From: Zobellia nedashkovskayae
Lineage (GTDB): Bacteria; Bacteroidota; Bacteroidia; Flavobacteriales; Flavobacteriaceae
Direction: 5' to 3'
Length of the DNA: 64,000 nucleotides
Assembly (NCBI RefSeq): GCF_015330125.1
Contig: NZ_JADDXR010000002.1
Span: 1,612,001-1,676,000 of the forward strand
Positions 52,034 to 62,615 of this stretch are shown piece after piece. How positions within the stretch are numbered: the first letter of the stretch is position 1; every line of letters begins with the position of its first letter. The notes under the pieces were generated by a model, which saw nothing but the letters and a program-made list of their open reading frames with translations, was not told the DNA's origin and ran no database searches. The translations under genes were made by a program, and so were the position numbers.

Positions 52034-52453
52034 TTATTCTTTTTTATATTTTTCATGGTATTCGCCGTTACCTTCATCAAAGGTAAGCGTTAGAACATCT
52101 CCGGAAATTTTATATTTTGCAACGGTTACGTCTGATCTTCCCTCAGTTCCATAGTCTAATTGAACTTTTCCGTCAAATAGATATGACCACGTACCAGAAT
52201 CATGAATCCCTTCTATACAATCGCCGCTTGCACTATCCGTGGTATGAAATTCGTAATCAAAAATGTTTCCATCTTTAAAGCGCATAATGTTCATGCTTTG
52301 GCATTCGTCGGCCGGTTCTTCAACTTCGTTAACAACGTATGCAGTGAGGAGCCATGTACCTAATAAATCACCGTCACCACCGGAGTCATCTTGTTTACAC
52401 GAGGTGAAAGTACAGCCTATGGCTAAGATTAATAAAAGTATTGGTTTTTTCAT
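52034..52453 (-). CDS. Small lipocalin-like lipoprotein
   Basis: I start at the ATG at 52453 (139 residues) because it leads straight into a lipoprotein signal peptide (lipobox T-S-C, Cys 19); a start 21 codons upstream would hide it. After a glycine/aspartate linker comes a lipocalin-like pattern common in Bacteroidota: L-L-G-T-W-L-L-T-A-Y, then M-R-F-K-D-G-N near residue 66, G-T-W-S-Y near 94 and Y-K-I-S-G-D-V-L-T-L-T-F near 115. Function is unknown. It ends at the bidirectional terminator. Confidence 0.82.
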   Translation of the reverse strand: MKKPILLLILAIGCTFTSCKQDDSGGDGDLLGTWLLTAYVVNEVEEPADECQSMNIMRFKDGNIFDYEFHTTDSASGDCIEGIHDSGTWSYLFDGKVQLDYGTEGRSDVTVAKYKISGDVLTLTFDEGNGEYHEKYKKE

Positions 52454-52537
52454 TTTTATCTGATTTGGTGAACTATCAAAACGTTTTTGCATTTTGGAAA
52501 TTACATAAAAAGACATGTTTTAGAGCAAATGCAGCTT

Positions 52538-53287
52538 TTAAGGGTGAAGTTTATAGTTCAATAAGTTCTTTATGCGATATTTTATAAGCCGCCAAAGATA
52601 ACTTTTTCTATTTGATGCTAAAAAATAAAAATATGGGTTCCCGGTTCGTAAGTCTCCAGGGATTATTGTGTAGTTGAATTTGTTCTTCCAAGCAACGTAA
52701 TTGAAACTTAGTTGGTCACGAAGGCTTTGTGTAGAGACAAAAGCCCACCAATCTTCCATAACTTTTATAACCTGTGGGTCATTATGTTTTCTAATAAGAA
52801 CTGCAGCGAATATGAGTCCGTTTTCGGTGGGATACCCTTCGGATTTAAAAAATTGTATTTGCTTTTCCATTATATCGGGCTTGTCTTTGTAAGCTCCCCG
52901 TTGCTTGCCTAATTCAAGTAGAGCCTGATGCTCTTCATATACACAGTTCCGGGCATCATCACATTGATTGTGGTCAAAAACCCCCATTTGAAAATCACCC
53001 AAACTTGACACTAATTTTTTTATATCACCTATAACTAGATAATTGCTATCAATATAAATGCTAGTATCGTAATCATTAAAATAAAGATGTGGTAATAACT
53101 TTGGGTGGCGAGACCTTAGACGTTCTTTGTCCTTTATGTCATCTTTTACCAAAATTGGTTTCCACGGTTTACAGACTTTTTTAGGGTCATCCGTAAAAGC
53201 AAAAAAGTCTACACCTTCAATGCTTTTTTGCGGAACAAAGCCGAAGTCGGGTCCAAGGGCTATAGTATAAATGACAAGCTTACGCAT
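52538..53287 (-). CDS. DUF616 / TOD1-like glycosyltransferase-fold protein
   Basis: The 249-residue soluble protein begins with a nucleotide-sugar-fold strand (L-V-I-Y-T-I-A-L-G) and has the family pattern F-F-A-F-T-D-D-P near 28-35, R-L-R-S-R-H-P-K-L-L-P-H near 57-68 and I-Y-I-D-S-N-Y near 77-83. That D-S-N in place of a DxD fits DUF616 (alkaline ceramidase TOD1, plant MUCI70 and bacterial relatives). The W-W-A-F and D-Q-L-S-F-N-Y-V-A-W segments also belong to the family. Likely a glycosyltransferase acting on surface polymer, but no acceptor is indicated. An acyltransferase gene lies upstream on the same strand. Confidence 0.8.
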   Translation of the reverse strand: MRKLVIYTIALGPDFGFVPQKSIEGVDFFAFTDDPKKVCKPWKPILVKDDIKDKERLRSRHPKLLPHLYFNDYDTSIYIDSNYLVIGDIKKLVSSLGDFQMGVFDHNQCDDARNCVYEEHQALLELGKQRGAYKDKPDIMEKQIQFFKSEGYPTENGLIFAAVLIRKHNDPQVIKVMEDWWAFVSTQSLRDQLSFNYVAWKNKFNYTIIPGDLRTGNPYFYFLASNRKSYLWRLIKYRIKNLLNYKLHP

Positions 53288-53361
53288 GTATATTTTTAGA
53301 TTATTTGGTCAAAGTTCGTTAACAATTTTGAAAAAGTAGCTATAACATCAAAATACATTGT

Positions 53362-54408
53362 TCAATACCCTGTAATGTATTTAGAGTACTTGGGTACGAT
53401 TCTTTTAACCAAGATAGCCAATACTATACTACAAACCATGAGGGCAGCCCATACCATGAAATATGTTGCCCATGGATATGGGACTAGAATATGAAATTTG
53501 ACTTTTAAGACGGTGAATAATTGCAATACGTAACCATGAAGAAAATATATGGCAAAACTTGTTGAGGCCAGTAGGCTCAGTAATTTATTCTTAGTGTTTT
53601 CAAAACGATGTAAGAATAACATAAAGAAAATACAAAGTATTGATTTTTGAAGCAGTATTAAATCAATTCCGTCATATTCAAAAGCACGCTTTTGATAGTT
53701 ATCGTACCTGCCGAGTGAAGCCTGTAGCGAGGCAATGCAGAGAACAATTGCTAATAGTACAAACTCTTTGTTTTTTAGTGCTTTGTAAATAATGGTTTTG
53801 TTTTTTGAACAAAGAATACCCAACAGAAAAATTGGCGTAAAATATACTACGGACTGAATTACATTAAGTTCGTCTACCGGTCTATGTATGAAAAGTGCGA
53901 TAACAAATAGTAATAAAAGATTAATGAATTGATATATCGGCTTTAATTCTATGAACTTAACATGAATAGGATACAGTAGAAATAAACAAATAGCAAAAGT
54001 TATGTACCAGTATGCTACCAGATGAGCTCCAGTAAAGTAATACAGAAATATAGGAGCGATGTACTCGTTGATCACTCCTTCTTCATTCAAGGTAAAATAT
54101 TGATTCCAGAAGTGGGGCTCTAACTGCATTTTAAGGCAGATTGGTATTATTGATAAAATGGTATAGGGAATTAAAAGCCGCTTTACTTTACTCTTAAAAA
54201 AATGATGTGTTTTTTGCTTCATATAAAAAACATGATGAAACAAAAAGCCCGAAATAAAAACAAAATTAATGGTACTGCCTGCGGTAAGATTTGCAAATAC
54301 GGCTTCGGGAAAAGTGTTTATTTTTAGCTCCGAAATAGTATAGCAATGTGCTGAGACAATAAGTAATATGGCAATCCCCCTGTAGGTATTAATTGAATTT
54401 AAGTACAT
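53362..54408 (-). CDS. Acyltransferase 3 family membrane protein
   Basis: The 348-residue integral membrane protein has about ten transmembrane helices. It shows the acyltransferase-3 opening R-G-I-A-I-L-L-I-V-S-A-H at about 10-21 (catalytic H21 after the hydrophobic run), the second motif F-V-I-S-G-F-L-F-H-H-V near 50, and the arginine/lysine-rich cytosolic loop K-S-K-V-K-R-L-L-I-P-Y. A late H-G-Y near residue 300 fits the family too. Such proteins O-acetylate or acylate surface sugars, lipids or peptidoglycan. Upstream is cvpA, and downstream is the DUF616 protein, perhaps acting on the same polymer. Confidence 0.92.
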   Translation of the reverse strand: MYLNSINTYRGIAILLIVSAHCYTISELKINTFPEAVFANLTAGSTINFVFISGFLFHHVFYMKQKTHHFFKSKVKRLLIPYTILSIIPICLKMQLEPHFWNQYFTLNEEGVINEYIAPIFLYYFTGAHLVAYWYITFAICLFLLYPIHVKFIELKPIYQFINLLLLFVIALFIHRPVDELNVIQSVVYFTPIFLLGILCSKNKTIIYKALKNKEFVLLAIVLCIASLQASLGRYDNYQKRAFEYDGIDLILLQKSILCIFFMLFLHRFENTKNKLLSLLASTSFAIYFLHGYVLQLFTVLKVKFHILVPYPWATYFMVWAALMVCSIVLAILVKRIVPKYSKYITGY

Positions 54409-54454
54409 AGAAAGTTTGATTATGGGGGAATCAAATTACTACTATCAATCTATT

Positions 54455-54991
54455 TTAGATGACTAGGCTTTCGGCATTATCAGTCTCTTTTTTAATTTCA
54501 ATATGAGAATCCTCCTTTAAAACCTTTGAGAATATAAATGCTCCAATCTCTTTAATAGGACCATAAAGTACGGATTCTTTCATAGTTTCATCTTTAACAA
54601 CATCAGCAGAGTCGTTTATGCGTTCAAAGAAAATGAGTAGTGCGCCTAAAATTACAGCAACCTTGAGGGCGCCAAAAATACCACCTGCAAGTTTATTGAG
54701 TAAGCCAAGCATGGCAAAATTGGCTATTTTAGTTAAAAACCGTCCTGCTAGTTGTACAGCAAGAACAATGACAACAAACGTTATAACAAAGGCAGCAATA
54801 TTAATATATCGTTCGTTCCATTCCATATTTTCTGAAAGGTAATTGCCTGCATAATATGAAAAATGAATAGCCCCATAGATCCCGGCAATTAAGGCAACAA
54901 TGGAAGCAAGCTCTACGAAAAGTCCGTTTTTTAAACCTTTCCAAAGTCCGTATAAAAGAAGTAATCCTAAAATAATATCTAAGAAGCTCAT
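54455..54991 (-). CDS. CvpA-family membrane protein
   Basis: I start at the ATG at 54991 (178 residues), giving M-S-F-L-D-I-I-L-G-L-L-L-L-Y-G, the usual CvpA beginning; the upstream in-frame start at 55054 would overlap a promoter on the other strand. Four transmembrane helices are present, with the family motif G-L-L-N-K-L-A-G-G-I-F-G-A-L-K near 105-119 and a polar tail rich in K/E. CvpA was first linked to colicin V production and has a general envelope role that is poorly understood. Its promoter is divergent from that of the next unit. Confidence 0.92.
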   Translation of the reverse strand: MSFLDIILGLLLLYGLWKGLKNGLFVELASIVALIAGIYGAIHFSYYAGNYLSENMEWNERYINIAAFVITFVVIVLAVQLAGRFLTKIANFAMLGLLNKLAGGIFGALKVAVILGALLIFFERINDSADVVKDETMKESVLYGPIKEIGAFIFSKVLKEDSHIEIKKETDNAESLVI

Positions 54992-55007
54992 GGCAAATGT
55001 GTTTACG

Positions 55008-55036
55008 CAAAAGTAGTATTTTGATTTGTACCTTTG
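55008..55036. promoter_or_regulatory. Divergent promoter pair for cvpA and the PBP1C operon
   Basis: TACTTTTG on the minus strand (55015-55008) and TACCTTTG on the plus strand (55029-55036) both match TAnnTTTG exactly. They stand back to back, 13 bases apart. Leaders would be about 10 bases to cvpA and 33 bases to the gene at 55076. Because the two polymerase footprints must overlap, only one direction can fire at a time. Confidence 0.55.
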
Positions 55037-55075
55037 CGACTTATATCCATTCAACGGATAAATGCAAAAAGATTA

Positions 55076-55429
55076 ATGGCAAGAGACGAAGAGTTAAAAG
55101 AAAGATGGAATGTGTTAGTGGAGAAATTATCTGCCCAATTTGCAGATGGAGATACTTTGGAGCTTGACGCAATTATATATTTGGTAGGGATTCAGGAATT
55201 GGGCCAATACCATAAAAAATACAAAAAGGACGATAAATTAGACTTAATGCATATTGCTATTTGTCGTTTATTGGAGCCTTATGGGTATTATGAGTTTGAG
55301 TTTTTTGATGAAGAAGGTTGGCCTCATTATATTACTAAGGAAGAATTACCTGCATTGAAGGCAGGTGAGCAATCCGTTTTAATGAAAGAAGCCATTGTAG
55401 GTTATTTCGTAGAACGAGAATATATCTAA
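55076..55429 (+). CDS. Unknown soluble protein, first gene of the PBP1C unit
   Basis: I choose the ATG at 55076 (117 residues) over an earlier start at 55034 that would lie inside the promoter. The product is acidic, mostly helical, and contains a Y-H-K-K-Y-K-K-D-D-K basic patch, an L-M-H-I-A-I-C-R-L-L-E-P-Y-G-Y-Y-E helix and an F-D-E-E-G-W-P-H-Y turn. I recognise no domain. Position and reading frame support a real gene that is probably conserved among flavobacteria. It is transcribed with the ABM protein and penicillin-binding protein 1C. Confidence 0.78.
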   Translation: MARDEELKERWNVLVEKLSAQFADGDTLELDAIIYLVGIQELGQYHKKYKKDDKLDLMHIAICRLLEPYGYYEFEFFDEEGWPHYITKEELPALKAGEQSVLMKEAIVGYFVEREYI

Positions 55430-55469
55430 TTTTTCTAAAAGTCAATTTTGGAACTTGTAACCATTCAAA

Positions 55470-55778
55470 ATGAAAAACAAACTTCCATATTATGCAGTAA
55501 TTTTCACCTCTCTACTTACGGAGGAAGATAAAGGCTATGCGGAAATGGCCGACCAAATGGAAAACTTGGCCAAATCACAGCCCGGTTATCTGGGTATTGA
55601 GAGTGCTCGGGAGCAAGTGGGTATAACCGTAAGTTATTGGGAAAGCATGGAGTCTATAGCCAATTGGAAGGCTAATACAGATCATCTTTTCGCACAGCAA
55701 AAGGGAATTAAAGATTGGTATTCATGGTATAAGGTGCGCATTTGTGCTGTAGAGCGGGAGTATGATTTTACAAAATGA
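55470..55778 (+). CDS. Antibiotic biosynthesis monooxygenase (ABM) domain protein
   Basis: The 102-residue protein is a single ABM-type ferredoxin-like domain: Y-Y-A-V-I-F-T-S, the helix M-A-D-Q-M-E-N-L-A-K, P-G-Y-L-G-I-E-S-A-R near 38-47, and Y-W-E-S-M-E-S-I-A-N-W-K-A-N-T-D-H near 56-72. Such small proteins act in polyketide oxidation, heme degradation or with unknown targets. The W-x3-D-H end resembles the YgiN/heme-degrading set only loosely, so activity is open. Its stop overlaps the penicillin-binding protein start by four bases (ATGA), so translation is coupled. Confidence 0.85.
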   Translation: MKNKLPYYAVIFTSLLTEEDKGYAEMADQMENLAKSQPGYLGIESAREQVGITVSYWESMESIANWKANTDHLFAQQKGIKDWYSWYKVRICAVEREYDFTK

Positions 55779-58120
55779 AAAAAGTTGGCTCATTTGGTAG
55801 AAGGCATCCAAAGAAGCTAGTTTTATTGGCGGTTTTGCTTATTGCGTATTATTTCTGCCTTCCCAAGATTTTATTCAAATCTCCGACGGCTACTGTAGTA
55901 GAAAGTAAGCAAGGCACTTTATTGGGGGCTATGATTGCCAATGATGGCCAGTGGCGGTTTTCTGAAGTGGATAGTGTTCCGTATAAGTTTAAGGCCTGTA
56001 TTCTTCAATTTGAGGACGCCCATTTCTATAAGCATCCTGGTTTTAACCCAGTTGCTATAGTCAAGGCTGTAGGGGCCAATATATCTGCAGGTAGAACGGT
56101 TAGGGGTGGTAGTACCCTCACACAACAAGTAATCAGACTGGCAAGAAACGGGAAAAGTCGTTCTTATTTTGAGAAGTTTGTTGAATTGATATGGGCTACT
56201 CGGCTAGAATTAAATGGATCTAAAGAAGATATTCTTAAGCTTTATGCTAGTCATGCTCCTTTTGGAGGAAATGTAGTTGGTATTGATGTTGCTTCATGGC
56301 GTTATTTTGGGTTGCGGCCGCATCAGTTATCTTGGGCGGAATCTGCTACATTGGCGGTGTTGCCAAATGCACCAAGTCTTATTTACCCCGGTAAAAACCA
56401 GACAAAACTTCTAGCTAAACGCAACCGTCTGTTAAAGAAGCTTTTTGAAAAGCAGGTCATAGACCAAACAACTTATAAGCTTTCCTTATTAGAAGAGCTG
56501 CCACAGAAACCCTATCCTCTGCCCAAAATAGCTTCGCATTTAGTGCAGTATTTAGCTAAAAAGAACAAGGGTGAACGCATCAAAACAACTGTAGATGAGA
56601 ATTTACAACGCAATGTAAATGCCATAGTGCAAAAACATTATCAAAACCTGAAACAAAATCAAGTTCACAATGCCGCCGTTTTGGTGCTTGATGTACATAC
56701 GCGAGAGGTGTTGTCCTATGTAGGCAATACAGCTACAACAAAAGAGCATCAGAAAGATGTGGACATGGTTCAAGCCAATAGAAGCACGGGAAGTATCATT
56801 AAACCGTTGCTTTATGCGGCAATGTTAGATGCGGGTGAATTATTGCCGGATATGTTGGTGGCCGATGTCCCAACTCAGATAGCAGGCTATACACCTGAAA
56901 ATTTTAATGAAAGCTACAGTGGTGCCGTAGAAGCAAAAAAAGCTTTGGCGCGTTCATTGAACATTCCTGCGGTTCGTTTGTTGCAACAATACGGACTAGA
57001 AAAATTTCGAGATCAATTGAATGTTTTTAAACTAGGTGGTATTAATAAACCTGCCAATCATTACGGACTTACTCTAATCTTGGGCGGTGCGGAAAGTAAT
57101 TTATGGGATCTTTGTAAAACCTATGCGAACTTGGCTTCTACGCTGAATCATTTCAATACAAGTTCTAGTGAATATTTTAAAAATGAGTTCACGGATTTGA
57201 TTTTAAAAACAAACCAGACGGTCGATTTTGGAAAATTATCGACTGAAAAAACTGTTTTTGATGCAGGTAGCATTTACCTCACATTCCAGGCTATGAAGGA
57301 GGTAAACAGACCAGAAGGCGATGAATCTTGGCAGTTCTTCGATAGCAGTAAAGAGATTGCTTGGAAAACTGGAACTAGTTTTGGGAATAAAGATGCATGG
57401 GCTATTGGAGTAACTACAGACCATGTAGTCGGTATTTGGATAGGGAACGCAGATGGAGAGGGAAGACCAAATGTGACTGGAGTAACGTCTGCTGCACCAC
57501 TTTTATTTGATGTTTTTGATGTGCTTCCAAGGAGTAAATGGTTTCAAAAACCGTTGGATGAGTTTACGGATATAGAGGTGTGTGCCCAAAGTGGATATCT
57601 GGCCACTGATATTTGCCCAACTAAGACAATATCTATTCCTAATAAACAAAATTATGTTACGGAATGTAGATATCATCAGATGGTTTATTTGGACCAGGCA
57701 AAACAATTTAGAGTTAATTCTTCTTGTGCCGAATTGGCTTCCGAGGTGTCCGAATCTTGGTTTATCCTGCCTCCTTTAATGCAATTTTATTATCGACCTA
57801 AACACCCATCATATAAAGTACTACCACCTTTTAAAAAAGGATGTAGCAATAATAGTGCATCTCCTATGGATTTTATATATCCTAAAAACGGAAGTAGCAT
57901 TACGCTAACAAAAGATTTTAATGGTAAAACAAATGAGCTCATCTTAAAATTGGCTCATGCTAAGCCCGAGACGGAAGTTTATTGGTACATAGATGAAACA
58001 TTTGTGGGCCAGACTCGGAACTTTCATGAAATGGCAGTACTTCCCTCAAAAGGTAATCATAGAGTAATGGTTTTGGATGCATATGGGAATGAGATTGCTG
58101 TATCAATATCGATTCAATAA
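55775..58120 (+). CDS. pbpC: Penicillin-binding protein 1C (bifunctional transglycosylase/transpeptidase)
   Basis: The 781-residue cell-wall synthase has an N-terminal membrane helix (15-34) and a glycosyltransferase 51 domain with catalytic E80 in Q-F-E-D-A-H-F-Y-K-H and the G-G-S-T-L-T-Q-Q motif at 111-118. The transpeptidase domain has S340-x-x-K343 (S-I-I-K), S-L-N and K-T-G-T-S motifs. The C-terminal BiPBP_C domain (about 695-781) is the mark of PBP1C. PBP1C works with alpha-2-macroglobulin, thought to repair the wall after protease attack; that gene lies 3.8 kb upstream. It is the last gene of a three-gene run. Confidence 0.95.
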   Translation: MKKVGSFGRRHPKKLVLLAVLLIAYYFCLPKILFKSPTATVVESKQGTLLGAMIANDGQWRFSEVDSVPYKFKACILQFEDAHFYKHPGFNPVAIVKAVGANISAGRTVRGGSTLTQQVIRLARNGKSRSYFEKFVELIWATRLELNGSKEDILKLYASHAPFGGNVVGIDVASWRYFGLRPHQLSWAESATLAVLPNAPSLIYPGKNQTKLLAKRNRLLKKLFEKQVIDQTTYKLSLLEELPQKPYPLPKIASHLVQYLAKKNKGERIKTTVDENLQRNVNAIVQKHYQNLKQNQVHNAAVLVLDVHTREVLSYVGNTATTKEHQKDVDMVQANRSTGSIIKPLLYAAMLDAGELLPDMLVADVPTQIAGYTPENFNESYSGAVEAKKALARSLNIPAVRLLQQYGLEKFRDQLNVFKLGGINKPANHYGLTLILGGAESNLWDLCKTYANLASTLNHFNTSSSEYFKNEFTDLILKTNQTVDFGKLSTEKTVFDAGSIYLTFQAMKEVNRPEGDESWQFFDSSKEIAWKTGTSFGNKDAWAIGVTTDHVVGIWIGNADGEGRPNVTGVTSAAPLLFDVFDVLPRSKWFQKPLDEFTDIEVCAQSGYLATDICPTKTISIPNKQNYVTECRYHQMVYLDQAKQFRVNSSCAELASEVSESWFILPPLMQFYYRPKHPSYKVLPPFKKGCSNNSASPMDFIYPKNGSSITLTKDFNGKTNELILKLAHAKPETEVYWYIDETFVGQTRNFHEMAVLPSKGNHRVMVLDAYGNEIAVSISIQ

Positions 58121-59704
<1,584 letters not shown>

Positions 59705-59744
59705 GCAATAGTAAAAAACTGTACATAGAAAGACATAATAAGCT

Positions 59745-61412
59745 ATGAAAAATATAAGGTTTTCTAATTTAGATAGAGCAAAAACAATCCAGGAATTAAC
59801 CAACGACACCTACGATTTGGTTGTTATTGGTGGAGGTATTACAGGGGGTGGAATTGCACTTGATGCAGCTTCTAGGGGATTAAAGGTTGCTTTGGTTGAA
59901 AAAGGCGATTTTGCATCGGGTACTAGTAGTAAATCTACCAAGTTAATTCACGGTGGATTACGATATTTAAAGCAATTCGATTTTTGGTTGGTGAAAGAGG
60001 TTGGTTCTGAACGAGCAATTGTTCATAAACTAGCGCCACACTTGGTATTGCCAGAAAAAATGTTGTTACCACTTATAGAAAATGGTTCTTATGGAAAATG
60101 GTTAACATCCATTGGTTTGAAGGTCTATGATATATTGGCTCAGGTAACTGGTGAGGATAAGCGTAAGATGTTAGAGAAGAAGGAGGCAATGAAACTAGAG
60201 CCCTTACTTCCCAAGAAAATAGTAAAAGGTGCCGGTTATTATGCGGAGTACCGTACGGATGATGCGCGTTTGACCATTGAGAATATTAAGTCAAGTTTAT
60301 TGTTTGGGGCTCAGGCCTTGAATTACGCTTCTGTAGAAGACTTTATCTATGCAGATGACAAAGTAGCCGGTGTAAAGGTAAAAGATGGTGTGAGCGGTGC
60401 TACTTTTAGCATTAAGTCTAAATATGTCATTAGCGCAGCTGGCCCATGGGTAGATGAGCTTAGAAGTACCAATAATTCTAAAAAAGGAAAGCAGTTGCAC
60501 TTAACCAAAGGGGTGCATTTAGTATTTCCAAAGAAAAAATTACCTATAAAACAATCGGTATATTTTGATGTTCCGGATGGTAGGATGATGTTTGCCATTC
60601 CACGTGGTAAGGTAACATATGTGGGTACTACAGACACCAATTTTAATAAGGATAAAGATAATGTTCGTACAGATTTAGCCGATGCTATCTATCTGATTTC
60701 TGCAGTAAACAATATGTTCCCAAGTATAAACCTAGAAATGGAAGATATCGTTTCGTCATGGGCTGGTTTGCGACCGTTAATTCACGAAGAAGGAAAATCT
60801 GCATCTGAACTTTCTAGAAAGGATGAAATTTTTACTTCGGATACTGGTTTAATCAGTATTGCAGGAGGAAAACTTACGGGTTACCGTAAAATGGCTGAGC
60901 GTGTAGTAGATCGTATAGCCAAGAAAATGCATGAAGAAGATGGCACTGAATTGAAGGAGTGCTTTACCGAAAAAATATTCTTATGTGGTAATGTTGATTT
61001 CAAGAAATTTAAACATGTTGAAAAGTACATCGCTGAAATTTATGGCCGTATGAAACCAGAAGGTTTTACCAAACATGATGCATGGTTCTTGGTAACCAAT
61101 TATGGAAAGCAAACGGAAATGATACTAGAAAACTACGCCACAATAAAGGATAGTGACAAATATGTTCGTATGGCTAAAGCCGAGCTTCGTTTTGGCATTG
61201 ATTACGAAATGGTACAGAACCCAATGGATTTCTTCATTAGAAGAACCGGTAGGTTGTATTTTGATATTGATAGCGTTCGACTTTTAATGGAACCTATTCT
61301 TGAAGAGTTCAAAGCAATTTATGCTGTTGATGATGCGCAGATAGCTGAATGGCGTGAAACTTTGCTTAGTGAATTAGATGAGCATTCTAACTTCTCCTTA
61401 GATAGGGTATAA
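59745..61412 (+). CDS. glpD: Aerobic glycerol-3-phosphate dehydrogenase (FAD)
   Basis: The 555-residue membrane-associated flavoenzyme oxidises glycerol-3-phosphate to dihydroxyacetone phosphate, passing electrons to quinone. The FAD-binding loop is V-V-I-G-G-G-I-T-G-G-G near 27-37, followed by G-T-S-S-K-S-T-K-L-I-H-G-G-L-R-Y near 65-80, the DAO core and the C-terminal helical domain (DAO_C, about 410-530). The G-A-G-Y-Y-A-E-Y-R-T-D-D-A-R and Y-V-G-T-T-D-T motifs are typical. It is 40 bases after glpK and ends at a terminator. Confidence 0.97.
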   Translation: MKNIRFSNLDRAKTIQELTNDTYDLVVIGGGITGGGIALDAASRGLKVALVEKGDFASGTSSKSTKLIHGGLRYLKQFDFWLVKEVGSERAIVHKLAPHLVLPEKMLLPLIENGSYGKWLTSIGLKVYDILAQVTGEDKRKMLEKKEAMKLEPLLPKKIVKGAGYYAEYRTDDARLTIENIKSSLLFGAQALNYASVEDFIYADDKVAGVKVKDGVSGATFSIKSKYVISAAGPWVDELRSTNNSKKGKQLHLTKGVHLVFPKKKLPIKQSVYFDVPDGRMMFAIPRGKVTYVGTTDTNFNKDKDNVRTDLADAIYLISAVNNMFPSINLEMEDIVSSWAGLRPLIHEEGKSASELSRKDEIFTSDTGLISIAGGKLTGYRKMAERVVDRIAKKMHEEDGTELKECFTEKIFLCGNVDFKKFKHVEKYIAEIYGRMKPEGFTKHDAWFLVTNYGKQTEMILENYATIKDSDKYVRMAKAELRFGIDYEMVQNPMDFFIRRTGRLYFDIDSVRLLMEPILEEFKAIYAVDDAQIAEWRETLLSELDEHSNFSLDRV

Positions 61413-61451
61413 GAAGTCTAAGATATTTTCAGAAATTGTGTTGAGTGAGAG

Positions 61452-61490
61452 ATCGGTCCGTTCCCCAAAGAAACGGGCCGATTTTGTTTT
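61452..61490 (+). terminator. Intrinsic terminator after glpD
   Basis: ATCGGTCCGTT (61452-61462) pairs with AACGGGCCGAT (61472-61482) with one T-G wobble and a 9-base loop, followed by TTTTGTTTT. It separates glpD from the convergent gpsA gene. Confidence 0.9.
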
Positions 61491-61511
61491 CATACCTATT
61501 GGTTTAAAAAG

Positions 61512-62507
61512 TTAATCAAGTTTGTCCGTCAGGGCTTTAAATACTTTTTTAGCGCTTTTATTTTCGTAAAGAACAGCATATACAGCATCTATAATAGGCA
61601 CTTTCACCTTCTTTTTAAACTTAGATTTAATCTCATACGCACTTTTGGCAGCATAGTAGCCCTCGGCTACCATACGCATTTCCATTTGGGCACTTTTTAC
61701 CGTGTATCCTTTTCCTATCATATTACCGAACATACGGTTACGACTGAAAGTGGAATAACCAGTAACCAATAAATCCCCTAAATAGGCAGACTCATTAATG
61801 TTTCGGTCTATTTTATGTATTCGTTTCGTATAACGTTTCATCTCACGAATAGCGTTGCTCATAAGCACACTCTGAAAATTATCGCCATATCCTAGACCAT
61901 GTGCAATACCAGCTGCAATAGCGTAAATGTTTTTAAGCATTGCTGCATACTCAGTTCCTATAATGTCCTTGGTAACTTTGGTCTTAATATAGTCACTGCT
62001 TAAATTTTTGGATATATACTCGGCTTTCTCGGTATCGGCACAAGCAATGGTCAAATAAGATAGACGCTCCAAGGCAACTTCTTCTGCATGGCATGGACCG
62101 GTAATGACGCCTATGTTTTCAAAAGGTATACCGTATTTTTCATGAAAATGCTTCCCAACGATTAATCCCGTTTCCGGTACAATTCCCTTTATGGCAGAAA
62201 ACACGATTTTATCTTTTAGCGAACTAGTTATTTTCTTCAGTTCTCCCTCAAGAAAAGCAGAAGGAATAGCAAATATTAAAATGTCCGAATTATTAACGGC
62301 CTTATTAATATCATCTGTCAACTCCAATTGGTCCGTGTCAAAAGTTACCGAAGTAAGGTAGTTAGGGTTATGCTTTTGAATGTTAATGAAGCCTACCGCA
62401 TCTGAATTTCGCATGTACCAACCTACTTTTTCCTGGTTCACACAAAGCATTTTTACGATGGCTGTAGCCCAGCTTCCGCCGCCTAATACTGTAAATTTTT
62501 GGTTCAT
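61512..62507 (-). CDS. gpsA: Glycerol-3-phosphate dehydrogenase [NAD(P)+]
   Basis: This 331-residue soluble enzyme makes glycerol-3-phosphate from dihydroxyacetone phosphate for phospholipid synthesis, the opposite direction to GlpD. The Rossmann start is L-G-G-G-S-W-A-T-A (8-15 for the G-G-G-S-W-A-T-A core). The later motifs include K-G-I-V-P-E-T-G near 110, the catalytic T-E-Y-A-A-M-L-K-N-I-Y-A-I-A-A-G near 185-200 containing lysine, and the substrate loop G-D-L-L-V-T-G-Y-S-T-F-S-R-N-R near 250. The gene converges with glpD and is divergent from the lipoprotein at 62688. Confidence 0.96.
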   Translation of the reverse strand: MNQKFTVLGGGSWATAIVKMLCVNQEKVGWYMRNSDAVGFINIQKHNPNYLTSVTFDTDQLELTDDINKAVNNSDILIFAIPSAFLEGELKKITSSLKDKIVFSAIKGIVPETGLIVGKHFHEKYGIPFENIGVITGPCHAEEVALERLSYLTIACADTEKAEYISKNLSSDYIKTKVTKDIIGTEYAAMLKNIYAIAAGIAHGLGYGDNFQSVLMSNAIREMKRYTKRIHKIDRNINESAYLGDLLVTGYSTFSRNRMFGNMIGKGYTVKSAQMEMRMVAEGYYAAKSAYEIKSKFKKKVKVPIIDAVYAVLYENKSAKKVFKALTDKLD

Positions 62508-62615
62508 AGCACTATAATAAATGACTTAGTTACTGTTAATTGGTGGGTTATGGGTATTGGTATTGGGCTTTCACTCCATACAAAATTAGGTAATTTAAAA
62601 ATTTAAACCTTAAAT

